A DNA stretch of 64,000 nt. Origin: JAPPHA01 sp964291635 (GTDB taxonomy: Bacteria; Pseudomonadota; Alphaproteobacteria; Rhodobacterales; Rhodobacteraceae). Within the stretch, counting starts at the first letter, position 1. The number at the start of each line of letters is the position of its first letter. The stretch covers positions 930,001 through 994,000 of the forward strand of contig OZ219890.1 in assembly GCA_964291635.2 (NCBI GenBank). The letters are read 5' to 3'. A program made the position numbers and the translations under genes. Under the pieces are notes generated by a model. That model was not told the origin of the DNA. It did no database searches and saw only the letters and a list, made by a program, of their open reading frames with translations. This document shows, piece after piece, positions 36,565-45,965 of the stretch.

Positions 36565-38915
36565 TGTTCGGCCGGCCGCGGCGAACCTTTTCGGACCTCC
36601 TGGCCTGGGGCGCCACCGTCGCGCCCGGCGTCGTCGTCTGCAAGGACGGTTCCATGCTGGCCGCCTGGGAAGTCAGGGGCCGCGACACCGAAAGCCTGGG
36701 ACCGGAAGAACGGTTGGCGTACAGCGGCCTGTTGTCGCAGGCCCTGTCCGGGTTCGGCGACGGGCACAGCTTCTGGGTGGATTTCCGCCGCCGACCCGTC
36801 AGCGGTTACCTCGGCCACGAGAGCGAATTCGAGGCCGAGGCGTTGCAGGCCCTCCAGCTGGAACGCCGCAGCATCCTGGCGACCGGCGGCGCGCTGTATG
36901 ACAATGTCATCCACCTGACGTTCCACGACGCCACGCTGGACCCGGCGCCGCCGATCGCGGAACGGATCAGGACGTTCGAGGACGCGACCGCGGTGGTCGA
37001 GAGCCGGTTTGGCACCGCCTACGATCTCAGACGACTGCGGAACCAGACCGTGTGCCTGGCGAATGGGAGCTCCGTCGAGACCGACGAACTCGTCGGGCAC
37101 CTCGCAACCAGCGTGAGCGGGACGTTCATGCGCCCGCGCTGTCCATCCGCTGCGGAACACATGTATCTCGACGTCCTGATTGCCCCCAGGTTCCGGCAGG
37201 ACGATCTCGATGACATCATCCGGATCAACGGCCGCTGGTCCGCCGTGATCGCCGTGGACGGTTACCCGCCCTACACCGAGCCGGGGACGCTGGACGTCCT
37301 GCAGGCGTTTTCGGGCGAATACCAGTGGTCGACCAGGTTCGTGTGCATGGGCCGGTCCCGGTCGCGCACGGTCATCACCAGGAAACGGCGGTTCTGGGCG
37401 CAGGGGAAACGCTCGCTCACCGCGCAGGCCCTCGCCATGGACGGCGCCCCGGTCGACGTCCACGCGGCCGCGATGGAAGCCGACACGAACCAGGCCCTGG
37501 CCGAGGTCAATTCCGGCGATCTCGCCTATGGCGTCACGAACAGCATCATCACCGTGTTCGGCGCCGAGGGGGTGCCGCGCGCGCAGGTCATCCTCGCCGC
37601 GAGGAGCGTGACGGAAACGCTCCTGGAACAGGGGTTCGAGGCCCGGATCGAAACGCTCAACGCCCTTGAAGCCTATATCGGCCGGTTGCCCGGCCACCCG
37701 CGCCACAATCCGCGGCGGCCCATCCTTTCCAGCCTGAACACTGCGGACATGATTCCCATGAGCACCATCTGGCAGGGCGATGTGACCGTGAACTGCCGGG
37801 AATTCCCCCGGAACGCGCCGCCATTGCTCGTCGGGCGCGCGATCTCGGGAGAGCCATACTTTTTCAACCTCCACTCGGCCGGCGTCGGCCACACGCTGGT
37901 GTTCGGCCCGACCGGGGCCGGCAAATCGGTCCTGCTGGCCCTGTTCGCGGCGAACTTCACCAAGTACCGGAATGCCCGGATCGTCTTCTTCGACAAGAAG
38001 AGGTCCGTGCAATACCTGACCGCGGCCGTGGGCGGCAATTTCATTCCGCTCGGCCAGGACGGCCAGGCCCTGTCACCGGTGGCGGGCCTGCTCGCATGCG
38101 GCAAGGCGCACCTTGAGGATTGGCTCACGGAACTTGTTCGCATGAGCGGTGCCGCGATCACGCCCGACCTGCGCCGGGAAATCCGGGACACGGTCGCATT
38201 GCTGGAAACAGGCCACGCCCTCGGGGACGTGCGGGAATTCATCCAGTCGAGCCAGGCGAGAGAAGCACTGAAACCGTTCACTGACGGTCACCATACCGGC
38301 ATTTTCGATGCCAGGGACGACAGGATCAGGCTGTCGGACTGGACGGTCTTCGAGACCGACGACCTGTTCTCCGCAGGGCCTGACATCGCGGTCCTTGCCC
38401 TCGATTACCTGTTCCGGATGGTCGAGAGTTCTCTCGATGGCCGCCCGACGTTGATCGTGATCGATGAAGCATGGGCCTTCCTGGAACACCCGCTGTTCGC
38501 TGCGCGGATTCGCAGTTGGCTGAAGGAGTTGCGCAAGGCCAACGCCTCGGTCGTGCTGGCGACGCAATCGGTGGCCGACGCCACGTCGAGCGAAATCACG
38601 CCGGTACTGGTCGAGAACTGCCCGACCAGGATCTACCTTCCGAACGCGGCGGCGAAGACCAGCGCCAGCCGGGACCAGTACCTCTCCCTCGGTGTCACCG
38701 ACGAAATGATCGAACTGATCGCGGCGATGCGCCCCAAGCAGCACTACTACGTCGTCAAGCCGGAAGGCCGCAGGATCGTGGATTTCCTGCTCGGGCCCAC
38801 GGCACTGACCCTGCTGGGCAGCACGTCGGTGGAGCAGGCGGCAGCCGCGGAGGCCGCGGCGAGGACAAACCCGGATTTCTGGGTGGACGATGTGAGAAGG
38901 AGTTTTCCCGAATGA
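36564..38915 (+). CDS. trbE: TrbE/VirB4-type conjugation ATPase
   Basis: 783 aa, usual size. The N-terminal CagE/TrbE domain includes WGATVAPGVVVCKDGSMLAA. Walker A is VFGPTGAGKSVLLALF at about residues 447-462, followed by FFDKKRS. Walker B is TLIVIDEAWAFLEHP at about 629-643, and ANASVVLATQSVAD follows. It energises pilus biogenesis and substrate transfer at the inner membrane. The start overlaps the secretin stop (TGATG); the stop overlaps trbJ (ATGA). Confidence 0.94.
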   Translation: MFGRPRRTFSDLLAWGATVAPGVVVCKDGSMLAAWEVRGRDTESLGPEERLAYSGLLSQALSGFGDGHSFWVDFRRRPVSGYLGHESEFEAEALQALQLERRSILATGGALYDNVIHLTFHDATLDPAPPIAERIRTFEDATAVVESRFGTAYDLRRLRNQTVCLANGSSVETDELVGHLATSVSGTFMRPRCPSAAEHMYLDVLIAPRFRQDDLDDIIRINGRWSAVIAVDGYPPYTEPGTLDVLQAFSGEYQWSTRFVCMGRSRSRTVITRKRRFWAQGKRSLTAQALAMDGAPVDVHAAAMEADTNQALAEVNSGDLAYGVTNSIITVFGAEGVPRAQVILAARSVTETLLEQGFEARIETLNALEAYIGRLPGHPRHNPRRPILSSLNTADMIPMSTIWQGDVTVNCREFPRNAPPLLVGRAISGEPYFFNLHSAGVGHTLVFGPTGAGKSVLLALFAANFTKYRNARIVFFDKKRSVQYLTAAVGGNFIPLGQDGQALSPVAGLLACGKAHLEDWLTELVRMSGAAITPDLRREIRDTVALLETGHALGDVREFIQSSQAREALKPFTDGHHTGIFDARDDRIRLSDWTVFETDDLFSAGPDIAVLALDYLFRMVESSLDGRPTLIVIDEAWAFLEHPLFAARIRSWLKELRKANASVVLATQSVADATSSEITPVLVENCPTRIYLPNAAAKTSASRDQYLSLGVTDEMIELIAAMRPKQHYYVVKPEGRRIVDFLLGPTALTLLGSTSVEQAAAAEAAARTNPDFWVDDVRRSFPE

Positions 38916-39733
38916 CCCAATGGCCAGGATTCACCCTGCCCGCCACCGCCGTTATCCTCGGATTCATGTCCGCGGCCCCGGCCCATTGGGCTGCGGCGGG
39001 CGGCGTGGCGGGGGTCGCAACGGAGTGGACGCAGCTCCTCAACAATGCCGAACTCGCTCACCTGTCCTCGCTGGAGGCCTCCCACCTGTCGGTGGCGAGT
39101 GAAACGCTCTCGACCGAGGTCGAACAGCTGCGGAACCTGATCCTCGCCTACCGCAACATGGAGCAGAACACGGAAAAGCTGCCAGGCAGCTTCCACCGAA
39201 AGGCGGCGGGATCGATCCTCGATCTCCGCCGGATGTATCTCGAGGCAGGATCTCTCGCGGGATCGGGCCGGGAACTGGATGCCTTCCTCCGGTCGGGGCT
39301 GATCGAGGACCCGCGTTTCGAGGCCTCCGCCTACGAAGAGACAGACTACCAGGAACGGTATGCCGACTGGCAGGACCGGTGGACATCGACGCTCTCTTCG
39401 AGCCTGCAACAGGCAGGCCTGACACTGGACGACGTCGAGACCGAGGCCGCGCTGATCGACCGGATGGCCGAGCGCGCTGACCAGGCGGACGGGAACCTCC
39501 AGGCGCTGGAGGTGGCCAATGAACTCTCGGGCAGCCTGGCCCGCCAGATGCTGGACCTCCGCGCCCTGCAGGCTGCCCAGGCCGAGAGAACCGCCATCGC
39601 CTGGGCGCGGATCCTGGACGAGAAGGACGTCCAGAGGGCCATGGACAGGCGCCACCTGGAAACACTGGAGACGGACCGGGCACGCGTCAGCGAAGGAACC
39701 GGAATCCACCAGCTGCTGGGGCTGGACCAATGA
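38912..39733 (+). CDS. trbJ: TrbJ/VirB5-like pilus-tip protein
   Basis: 273-aa exported coiled-coil protein. ATG 38912 overlaps the trbE stop and has AAGGAG upstream. A signal peptide (AVILGFMSAAPAHWAAA) precedes VATEWTQLLNNAELAHLSS and a long alpha-helical region typical of TrbJ. VirB5 relatives cap the pilus and contact recipient cells. The extra upstream ORF sequence is a shadow of trbE. Confidence 0.85.
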   Translation: MTQWPGFTLPATAVILGFMSAAPAHWAAAGGVAGVATEWTQLLNNAELAHLSSLEASHLSVASETLSTEVEQLRNLILAYRNMEQNTEKLPGSFHRKAAGSILDLRRMYLEAGSLAGSGRELDAFLRSGLIEDPRFEASAYEETDYQERYADWQDRWTSTLSSSLQQAGLTLDDVETEAALIDRMAERADQADGNLQALEVANELSGSLARQMLDLRALQAAQAERTAIAWARILDEKDVQRAMDRRHLETLETDRARVSEGTGIHQLLGLDQ

Positions 39734-39936
39734 GCACGCCCGAGCGGACGCGGCGGAAACGGAAGGCGCGCCGGGAAATCATCGTCGGGACATTTGTCCT
39801 GGACCAGTTCGAAAAGGGCACACTGCCCGAGGAGATTCACACGATGCTGAAGAAGGACCTTCCCGTTTTCGTCTCCGAACGCGACCTGGACCTCTTTCAG
39901 GACCTCGAACCGGATTGGACGCCTGATGGAAACTGA
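39730..39936 (+). CDS. Small basic-acidic protein between trbJ and trbL
   Basis: 68 aa, ATGA overlap with trbJ and 11-bp overlap with trbL, so a genuine operon member. N-terminus very basic (TPERTRRKRKARRE), then IVGTFVLDQFEKGTLPEEIH and an acidic end. No signal peptide or membrane segment, unlike the TrbK entry-exclusion lipoprotein usually found at this position. Function unknown. Confidence 0.7.
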   Translation: MSTPERTRRKRKARREIIVGTFVLDQFEKGTLPEEIHTMLKKDLPVFVSERDLDLFQDLEPDWTPDGN

Positions 39937-41152
39937 CCGGCGAACTCACTCCCGGGGGACAATCCTGGGCGGAGGGCTCCTGCTCGGACTGCTGGCCGCA
40001 ACCGCGGCGCAGGCCCAGGACGCCCCGGCCGGTCTCGATTCGATGATCCGCTCGATGGAGCAGATTTCGCAAGGCATGACCGGCGGGATCGCCTCCGTGG
40101 CCATCCGGCTCCTCTACACGATGGCCGCCCTCGAGATGGCCTGGACGTTCGGAAAGGGAGCGATCCAGGGGGAAGGATTCGCCGCGCTGCTCCTGCAAAT
40201 GATCGTGAGAGCAGTGCTGGTCGGCCTGTTCTACCTCTGCCTGACCTGGGGGGACGATCTCGTCCGCCTCGCCATTGACAGCGCGATCGCGGTCGCCGGT
40301 GTCGCCGGCATCGCGGCCGAACCAACGCCCTCCGGAGTCCTGTCGCAGGCCCTGGAGACGGTGGCCCGGCTTCTCGGCGAACTCTCGATCCTGAGCCCCG
40401 GCCACTCGGTAGGCCTGGTGCTCGTTGGAATGGCGGTCATCATCACGGCCGCCGCGATGGCCGCAATGATCGTCCTGGTCTACGCGGAGTTGTACCTGAT
40501 GGCCGTCGCCGGCCTTCTCGCGCTCGGATTCGGCGGACTGGACGCCACCCGCGACATGGCGGTGAACTATATCCGGATGCTGGTCGCAAAGGGGTTCAAG
40601 CTCCTGACGCTGCTCGTGGTCAACGGCCTGGTCATGGGCACGCTGGACGCCTCGTTCCAGACGGCCGGGGACAACTCCCTGTTCGGCGCCCTGCAGCTGC
40701 TGACCATCCAGATCGTCGGCCTGGTCCTGATGCTGCAACTGCCGTCAGCAGTCGAAGGCCTGATCGGCGGCGGAGGCAATTCGGCTGCCGCAATTGGCGG
40801 AAGGTACACCGCGGCGCTGGCCGGGCGCGCACTCATGACGGGTGGCGCAGTCGCTGCCGGGGCCGCCTACGGTGGTGCCAGGGGCGGCGTCATGGGGGCA
40901 AGAACGATGGCAGGCGAAAGCTTTGCCGATGCCGCGGCGGCAGTCGGAACCGGCGGCCCGGGCACAGGTCCGGCCGCAGCCGCCACCGCAGCAGTCAGAA
41001 AGGCCGCCTCGTCGGCCGCGCCCGTAGCCAAGGGCGCCGCGCTTGGAGCGGCTGGTGGCGCGCTGACGGGATTCACGGAAGGACCGCAGAACCAGATCAA
41101 GCGCGACATGATGGACTTCCTCGACCGCAAGAGCGGAAAGAACGATGGCTGA
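39926..41152 (+). CDS. trbL: TrbL/VirB6-type polytopic channel protein
   Basis: 408 aa. Signal-like first helix, then about six membrane segments (AVLVGLFYLCLTWGDDLVRL, ALGFGGLDATRDMAVNYIRM is the conserved cytoplasmic loop, LLTLLVVNGLVMGTL). The long C-terminus is Ala/Gly-rich and low-complexity (about residues 275-390). VirB6/TrbL forms the inner-membrane part of the DNA path. It overlaps trbF by 8 bp. Confidence 0.9.
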   Translation: METDRRTHSRGTILGGGLLLGLLAATAAQAQDAPAGLDSMIRSMEQISQGMTGGIASVAIRLLYTMAALEMAWTFGKGAIQGEGFAALLLQMIVRAVLVGLFYLCLTWGDDLVRLAIDSAIAVAGVAGIAAEPTPSGVLSQALETVARLLGELSILSPGHSVGLVLVGMAVIITAAAMAAMIVLVYAELYLMAVAGLLALGFGGLDATRDMAVNYIRMLVAKGFKLLTLLVVNGLVMGTLDASFQTAGDNSLFGALQLLTIQIVGLVLMLQLPSAVEGLIGGGGNSAAAIGGRYTAALAGRALMTGGAVAAGAAYGGARGGVMGARTMAGESFADAAAAVGTGGPGTGPAAAATAAVRKAASSAAPVAKGAALGAAGGALTGFTEGPQNQIKRDMMDFLDRKSGKNDG

Positions 41153-41834
41153 CGGTCCGGCGGGTGAAAAGGTAGCAAATCCCTGGATCACCGCCCAGCG
41201 GGAGTGGGACGAAAGATTCGCCTTTCACGCCGCGACGGCACGACGCTGGTTCTGGTTCGGCCTGGCCGGAGTGTTGATGGGAACGACGGGGCTTGGTTTC
41301 GGGATCTGGGCCGCGAGCCAGAGCGAGTACGTGCCCTACCTGGTCAAGGTCGACGACCTCGGCCGGGCAGAAGCGCTGCCCCAGCCGGCCACTATCGACG
41401 AATGGCCGACGATCGTGATCAAGCGCGAGTTGCAGACTTTCATCGAGCGCGCCCGGTCGATTCCGGCCGACAGGGAAATTCTCGAACGCAATCTCCACCG
41501 GCTCTACAGGTTCATGGCGACGGACAGCCCGGCGTACCGGATCCTGACCGATCTCTACCAGGACGCAACGGCCAACCCGATCGCACGCTGGGCCCACGAA
41601 ACGGTGATCGTCACGGTTGCCTCGGTAACCTATGCCGGCGGCTCTTCCTGGCGCGTGGAATGGGACGAGCGCGTCAGCGCGCGCCAGACCGGCGAAACCC
41701 TGTCCGAGCACCGTTACGTCGCCACGCTCGTGCTCGGAGCACAGGCAGCGATCGACCGCCAGACCCTCGAGATCAATCCGTTGGGCCTGATGGTCGACAA
41801 CATCGATGTGCAACGGGTCCAGGATGGCGGTTAG
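41145..41834 (+). CDS. trbF: TrbF/VirB8-type inner membrane protein
   Basis: 229 aa. Cytoplasmic N-terminus (NPWITAQREWDERFAFHAAT), one membrane helix (FWFGLAGVLMGTTGLGFGIW) and an NTF2-like periplasmic domain (RSIPADREILERNLHRLYRF, RYVATLVLGAQ). The assembly hub of the T4SS. It starts 8 bp inside trbL and its end overlaps trbI by 11 bp. Confidence 0.93.
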   Translation: MADGPAGEKVANPWITAQREWDERFAFHAATARRWFWFGLAGVLMGTTGLGFGIWAASQSEYVPYLVKVDDLGRAEALPQPATIDEWPTIVIKRELQTFIERARSIPADREILERNLHRLYRFMATDSPAYRILTDLYQDATANPIARWAHETVIVTVASVTYAGGSSWRVEWDERVSARQTGETLSEHRYVATLVLGAQAAIDRQTLEINPLGLMVDNIDVQRVQDGG

Positions 41835-42939
41835 GCTCAACGCGCGTATCGGCAGTATTCCAGCCGGAAAATGGGTGACCGGCGGCTACGTCGTCGTGGT
41901 GGCACTGGCGTTCGTCTTCGTGGTGGTGATGCTGCTCGCCTGGGGATTGGCTGGCCGTGATGGTTCACGCCCCCAACGTGCCAGTCTCGATGCCACGACT
42001 GATCCGGAGGGTGCTGTCGAAGGCATCACGGAAACCGGCGACCAACTCCTCGCGGGAAAGGAGGACGGCACGGCCGCGGCCAGCGGCGCGGCGGGAAGCT
42101 CGGGGGAAGACCCCAACGCCGAAGCGGAAGCGCAGCGAAGACTGGCCGAGATCCGCCAGCGCCAGGAAGAGGAACAGCGCCGTCTCGAGGAGCTGGAATT
42201 CCAGGCCCAGCACGCACCGTTGGGCCAAGGCCTGTACGGGCTGACACCTGCCACGAAAGGCGGCCCTGGAGAGACGGTTGCTCCTCCAGCGGAAGACCCG
42301 GCCCTGCCGGAAAGAGAGCCTTCCGTGCCGGCCCCGCCGGAACCACCGGGACAGGATACGGACGATGGCGAACTCCGCGACGAGATCCTCCTGGCCGGAA
42401 CCGTGATTACTGCGACGACGATCACGGTGATCGATTCCGGACTGCCGGGGATTGTCCGCGCGCAGGTCACTGCTCCGGTCCGGGACAGCGCAACGGGCAC
42501 GCGTGTCGTGATTCCGCCTGGCGCAATGCTGGTCGGCACCTGGGCCGACAATCCGGACGTCCACGCCGAACGGCTCCACGTGTACTGGCGAAAGCTGCAG
42601 ATGCCGGACGGGGAATCCTTCGAACTGGACGAGACGCCATCCGCGGACCTGTCCGGGATCTCGGGTGTCTCCGGCACGCGCAAGACGCGGTTCTGGCGGA
42701 CGCTCGGAGCGGCGTTCGCGATCAGCCTGGTGACCAACCTGGCCTCGCGCGAACAGGTGGAGGACAACCGGGTGGAGGACGCGCTCAGGCGCGCCGCCGG
42801 GAACACGGCCCAGACCGTCACCGAGCGCCTGCTTGAGCGCGACCTGAACGCCGCGCCGGTATTCCGGATCGCCGCCGGCACGCATCTGAACGTGGTGCTT
42901 GAGCAGGACCTCAGGCTGCCACCCTGGAGGGGCCGGTGA
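41824..42939 (+). CDS. trbI: TrbI/VirB10-type core complex protein
   Basis: 371 aa from ATG 41824. One N-terminal membrane helix (YVVVVALAFVFVVVMLLAW), a proline/acid-rich linker with a coiled coil (RRLAEIRQRQEEEQRRLEEL), and the C-terminal TrbI domain (ILLAGTVITATTITVIDSGL, GAMLVGTWADNPDVHAERLH, GTHLNVVLEQDLRLP). It spans both membranes and senses ATPase activity. The stop overlaps the next gene by 4 bp. Confidence 0.93.
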   Translation: MAVRLNARIGSIPAGKWVTGGYVVVVALAFVFVVVMLLAWGLAGRDGSRPQRASLDATTDPEGAVEGITETGDQLLAGKEDGTAAASGAAGSSGEDPNAEAEAQRRLAEIRQRQEEEQRRLEELEFQAQHAPLGQGLYGLTPATKGGPGETVAPPAEDPALPEREPSVPAPPEPPGQDTDDGELRDEILLAGTVITATTITVIDSGLPGIVRAQVTAPVRDSATGTRVVIPPGAMLVGTWADNPDVHAERLHVYWRKLQMPDGESFELDETPSADLSGISGVSGTRKTRFWRTLGAAFAISLVTNLASREQVEDNRVEDALRRAAGNTAQTVTERLLERDLNAAPVFRIAAGTHLNVVLEQDLRLPPWRGR

Positions 42940-43655
42940 AAAAGGCCGTCCTTGCTGCCGTGATGGCCGGCACGATGGGTTTGGCTGCTCATGCAGAGAC
43001 CACCCTGCCCTCCCCCCGGGCCATACTGGATTTCATCGCAAGGTTTGAAGCGCCAGGCGGGTATGACCAGGTACATTCCGGCACCCCTGCGCCGGCGCCA
43101 CGCCCCCTGACCCGGATGACGGTGGGTGAAGTTCTGGATTGGCAGAAAAAGATCAGGCCGCGGGTGACGTCCACCGCGGCCGGCCGCTACCAGATCATCT
43201 ACAAGACCCTGGCCCGGCTCGTCGACAGTTACGGGGTCGACCCGGACCTCCTGTTCGATGCGGCGATGCAGGATCACCTCGGGGAACTGCTGCTCGCGGA
43301 GTGCGGTTATGGACGGCGGGATTACGCGGCCTTTGCCGACTGTCTGGCGCAAACCTGGGCCGCATTGCCGCGCGTGACCGGACCGAACGCCGGGCAATCA
43401 GCCTGGCACGGAACTGCCGACAACCGGGCCCTGGTGACACCAGCGGCAGTCATGGAGTTTCTCGGCGGTACCGCACCACCACCATCACCGGGCGGACTGG
43501 CCGCCAGCGTCACGGCCGACCTGCCAAGAGCCTCCTTCGTATACAGCGCCGTCCGCAGCACGATCGAGCGCGAAATCAAGGCTGCGCATGAAAACGAAAC
43601 CCTGGGCCGTTCCGTCGTGGTCCGAATGGCGGTGGACCCGTACCGGACGCGGTAA
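42936..43655 (+). CDS. Lysozyme-like peptidoglycan hydrolase (VirB1-like role)
   Basis: 239 aa with a Sec signal (AAVMAGTMGLAAHAE). The middle has the lysozyme-like fold used by muramidases: ILDFIARFEAPGGYDQVHSG with a candidate catalytic Glu, MTVGEVLDWQKKI, TSTAAGRYQIIYKTLARLV and LFDAAMQDHLGELLL. In T4SS operons such enzymes open the murein for assembly. ATG overlaps trbI by 4 bp; the end overlaps traB by 68 bp. Confidence 0.8.
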   Translation: MKKAVLAAVMAGTMGLAAHAETTLPSPRAILDFIARFEAPGGYDQVHSGTPAPAPRPLTRMTVGEVLDWQKKIRPRVTSTAAGRYQIIYKTLARLVDSYGVDPDLLFDAAMQDHLGELLLAECGYGRRDYAAFADCLAQTWAALPRVTGPNAGQSAWHGTADNRALVTPAAVMEFLGGTAPPPSPGGLAASVTADLPRASFVYSAVRSTIEREIKAAHENETLGRSVVVRMAVDPYRTR

Positions 43656-44772
43656 TGGTATCGCCGCAGCTGCGGGCTTCGGTTGTGCTGCCGGCGCGTT
43701 TTATCTCCCCGGCGTCCCGCTCACGATAGCTCTCCTCGGCCTCGTCGTCGCAGGAAGGGCACCAGCCCGTCGCCGTTTTGCGATCGTTCTGGGATGGCAT
43801 ATCGCGGCAGCGTGGCCGGCGGCGCTCGGGCTTTGGAACCTGGGAGACGGCGCGACACCATGGATCCTCCTGGTGCTCTGGTTGGGCATCACGACGCTGA
43901 CCTTTACGGCACTGGGACCCGGACCTGGTACACTCCTCACCCTGGCATTCCCCTGGCACATTGGATCGGCCACCCTCGCGGCAGGGGAACTTTGGCCGGG
44001 AACACGGGAACTGGGCCTGGTGTTGGTCCCGGCGATGCTCTGCGGCCTCTGTTCCCGGCGACAAGCGTGGCAAGCAACAACATTGATCGGGGCGGCGGCG
44101 ATATCGGCCTGCGCATGGTGGGCGTGGGAACCGATCGAGGCGAACGAGTTCCTTGAGGTAGATCTGGACATACCACCGGCCATAACGACCAGAAGCCGGG
44201 AAAAGGCGCTCATCGAACAGCTGCCGAAACACAGCACTGTGTGGCTTGGCGAGAACATCGTAAACCTCAAGGATCAGGCAGCTCTCTCCCGCTGGTGTCG
44301 TTACGCCTCCCAACTACAGAGCGAATTGTTCGTCGGCGCTCTGGAGCGGAACAATCGGTCCACCATCCGACGGTTTGCTCCGGACGATTGCCGCGCCAAC
44401 GTGGTCTATGAACGCCGGTACGGTCTTCCCGGAATTTCGGGAGGTAGCGGCATTGGAGCGGGACAATTGGCAGACGTCATGATCGGCGGACGCTTAATCC
44501 GCTGGTTGATCTGCTTCGAGGCGTTCCTGCCTGCCGCATGGATAGATATGTCGATTCAGCCAGAAGCCGTTGTGGTGATTGTCGCAAACGATCGGTGGAC
44601 CCATCCGGTCCCCGTGGATGTCGCGAGGCGGAAAGTGGCTTGGTCGATGGCGCGGCTCTGGGCAGTGGCACCGGTACTGGCGGAGACCGGCCGATCCACC
44701 CTTAAACACGCAAAACCTGTTGACTTTTACAGACCTTATCCTAAGTTATCAAAAAACGATAAACTAATGTAA
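43588..44772 (+). CDS. traB: TraB-like conjugal transfer protein (nitrilase-superfamily)
   Basis: 394 aa. N-terminal half has about six membrane segments (LTIALLGLVVAGR, WILLVLWLGITTLTFTALG). The C-terminal half is a carbon-nitrogen-hydrolase-like domain (VWLGENIVNL with the Glu position, VVYERRYGLPG with Lys replaced by Arg, LICFEAFLPAAW with Cys). The layout matches Agrobacterium Ti-plasmid TraB, related to apolipoprotein N-acyltransferase. Its role in transfer is not settled. The first 22 codons lie over the lysozyme gene; no later ATG fits. Confidence 0.78.
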   Translation: MKTKPWAVPSWSEWRWTRTGRGNGIAAAAGFGCAAGAFYLPGVPLTIALLGLVVAGRAPARRRFAIVLGWHIAAAWPAALGLWNLGDGATPWILLVLWLGITTLTFTALGPGPGTLLTLAFPWHIGSATLAAGELWPGTRELGLVLVPAMLCGLCSRRQAWQATTLIGAAAISACAWWAWEPIEANEFLEVDLDIPPAITTRSREKALIEQLPKHSTVWLGENIVNLKDQAALSRWCRYASQLQSELFVGALERNNRSTIRRFAPDDCRANVVYERRYGLPGISGGSGIGAGQLADVMIGGRLIRWLICFEAFLPAAWIDMSIQPEAVVVIVANDRWTHPVPVDVARRKVAWSMARLWAVAPVLAETGRSTLKHAKPVDFYRPYPKLSKNDKLM

Positions 44773-44783
44773 GGTTGCCAAAT

Positions 44784-45965
44784 ATGGATCCCAGGCAAAA
44801 CCCTTTCGCCCCGGGCGCCGGGACACCCCCACCCGAACTCGCAGGGCGGAACGACTTGATTGAACGCGCAGCTGTGGCGCTTGACCGCATACGCGGAGGA
44901 AGGGCAGCTCGGAGCTTCATTCTCTACGGGCTGCGCGGGGTCGGCAAGACCGTCCTCCTGAACCGAATTCGTCTCGATGCCGAGGCGCGTGGCATCGTCA
45001 GCGTCAGAATGGAGGCCCCCGAAGAACGATCGCTGCCAGCACTGCTCGCTCCGGCACTGCGGGCAGCTCTCTTGCGTTTGAACCGCGGCGAGGCGCCCAG
45101 GGACAACGCACAGAGAGCAATGCGGGCGTTGGCGGGCTTCGTCGGTGCACTCCGGGTAAATTATCAGGACCTGGAAGTCAGGATAGACATCGACCCTGAG
45201 ATCGGGCTGGCCGACAGCAGCGATCTCGACACCGATCTCACGGACCTCCTAACAACCCTCGGCAATGCCGCGCACGAACGTGAGACAGCACTCGTGCTTT
45301 TTATCGACGAACTCCAATATGTGCCGGAAGACCAATTGGCGTCTCTGATTACCGCACTCCACAGCACCAGCCAGGAGCAACTGCCCATTACCATGGTGGC
45401 GGCGGGCCTGCCTCAGCTGGTCGGACGGACCGGCAACGCCAAGTCGTACGCGGAACGCCTCTTCGAGTTCGCACCGGTCGATCGCCTGGACGACAACGAT
45501 GCCCGGGACGCGCTCAGCGTTCCCGCATCCAGGGAAGGAGTCGAATTCCACCCGGAAGCGGTCGCGGAGGTTTTGCGCGAGACGAACGGATATCCGTACT
45601 TCCTTCAGGAATGGGGCAAGCACAGCTGGAATACCGCCGATCATTCCCCGATCATGCTCAGTGACGCTCAACGGGCAACACGCGAAGCACTGGCCGAGTT
45701 GGACGCGAGTTTCTTCCGCGTGCGATTAGACCGATTGACGCCGGCCCAGAAGCGCTACTTGCGTGCCATGGCAGAACTTGGACCGGGGCCCCATCGATCC
45801 GGAGACATCGCCCAAGCCCTCGACGTGAGAGTCACCACGGTTGCTCCCGTCCGCAACCTACTGATCGCCAAAGGCATGATCTACAGTCCCGCTCACGGCG
45901 ACACCGCTTTCACCGTGCCGCACTTCGATGGATTCATGAGGCGAATTATGCCGGACATAACCTGA
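44784..45965 (+). CDS. ORC/STAND-like AAA ATPase
   Basis: 393 aa from ATG 44784 (TAAGG upstream), 11 bp after traB. A P-loop ATPase of the archaeal-ATPase/ORC type: FILYGLRGVGKTVLLNRIR (Walker A near residue 52), ALVLFIDELQYVPEDQ (Walker B), an arginine-finger-like region, and a C-terminal winged helix (PHRSGDIAQALDVRVTTVAP). Such proteins occur in mobile elements and defence loci; function is undetermined. Promoter-like AT-rich DNA (TTGACTTTTACAGACC, near 44720) precedes it, so it may have its own promoter. Confidence 0.8.
   Translation: MDPRQNPFAPGAGTPPPELAGRNDLIERAAVALDRIRGGRAARSFILYGLRGVGKTVLLNRIRLDAEARGIVSVRMEAPEERSLPALLAPALRAALLRLNRGEAPRDNAQRAMRALAGFVGALRVNYQDLEVRIDIDPEIGLADSSDLDTDLTDLLTTLGNAAHERETALVLFIDELQYVPEDQLASLITALHSTSQEQLPITMVAAGLPQLVGRTGNAKSYAERLFEFAPVDRLDDNDARDALSVPASREGVEFHPEAVAEVLRETNGYPYFLQEWGKHSWNTADHSPIMLSDAQRATREALAELDASFFRVRLDRLTPAQKRYLRAMAELGPGPHRSGDIAQALDVRVTTVAPVRNLLIAKGMIYSPAHGDTAFTVPHFDGFMRRIMPDIT

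Noticed and set aside
36381..38012. 543-codon minus-strand ORF
   Set aside because: Antisense to pilN/trbE, where both P-loop motifs are on the plus strand.
39730..39936. TrbK entry-exclusion protein
   Set aside because: The position fits, but the product has no signal peptide or lipobox, so the name is not supported.
41886..43397. 503-codon minus-strand ORF
   Set aside because: Antisense to trbI and the lysozyme-like gene; low-complexity Ser/Arg-rich translation.
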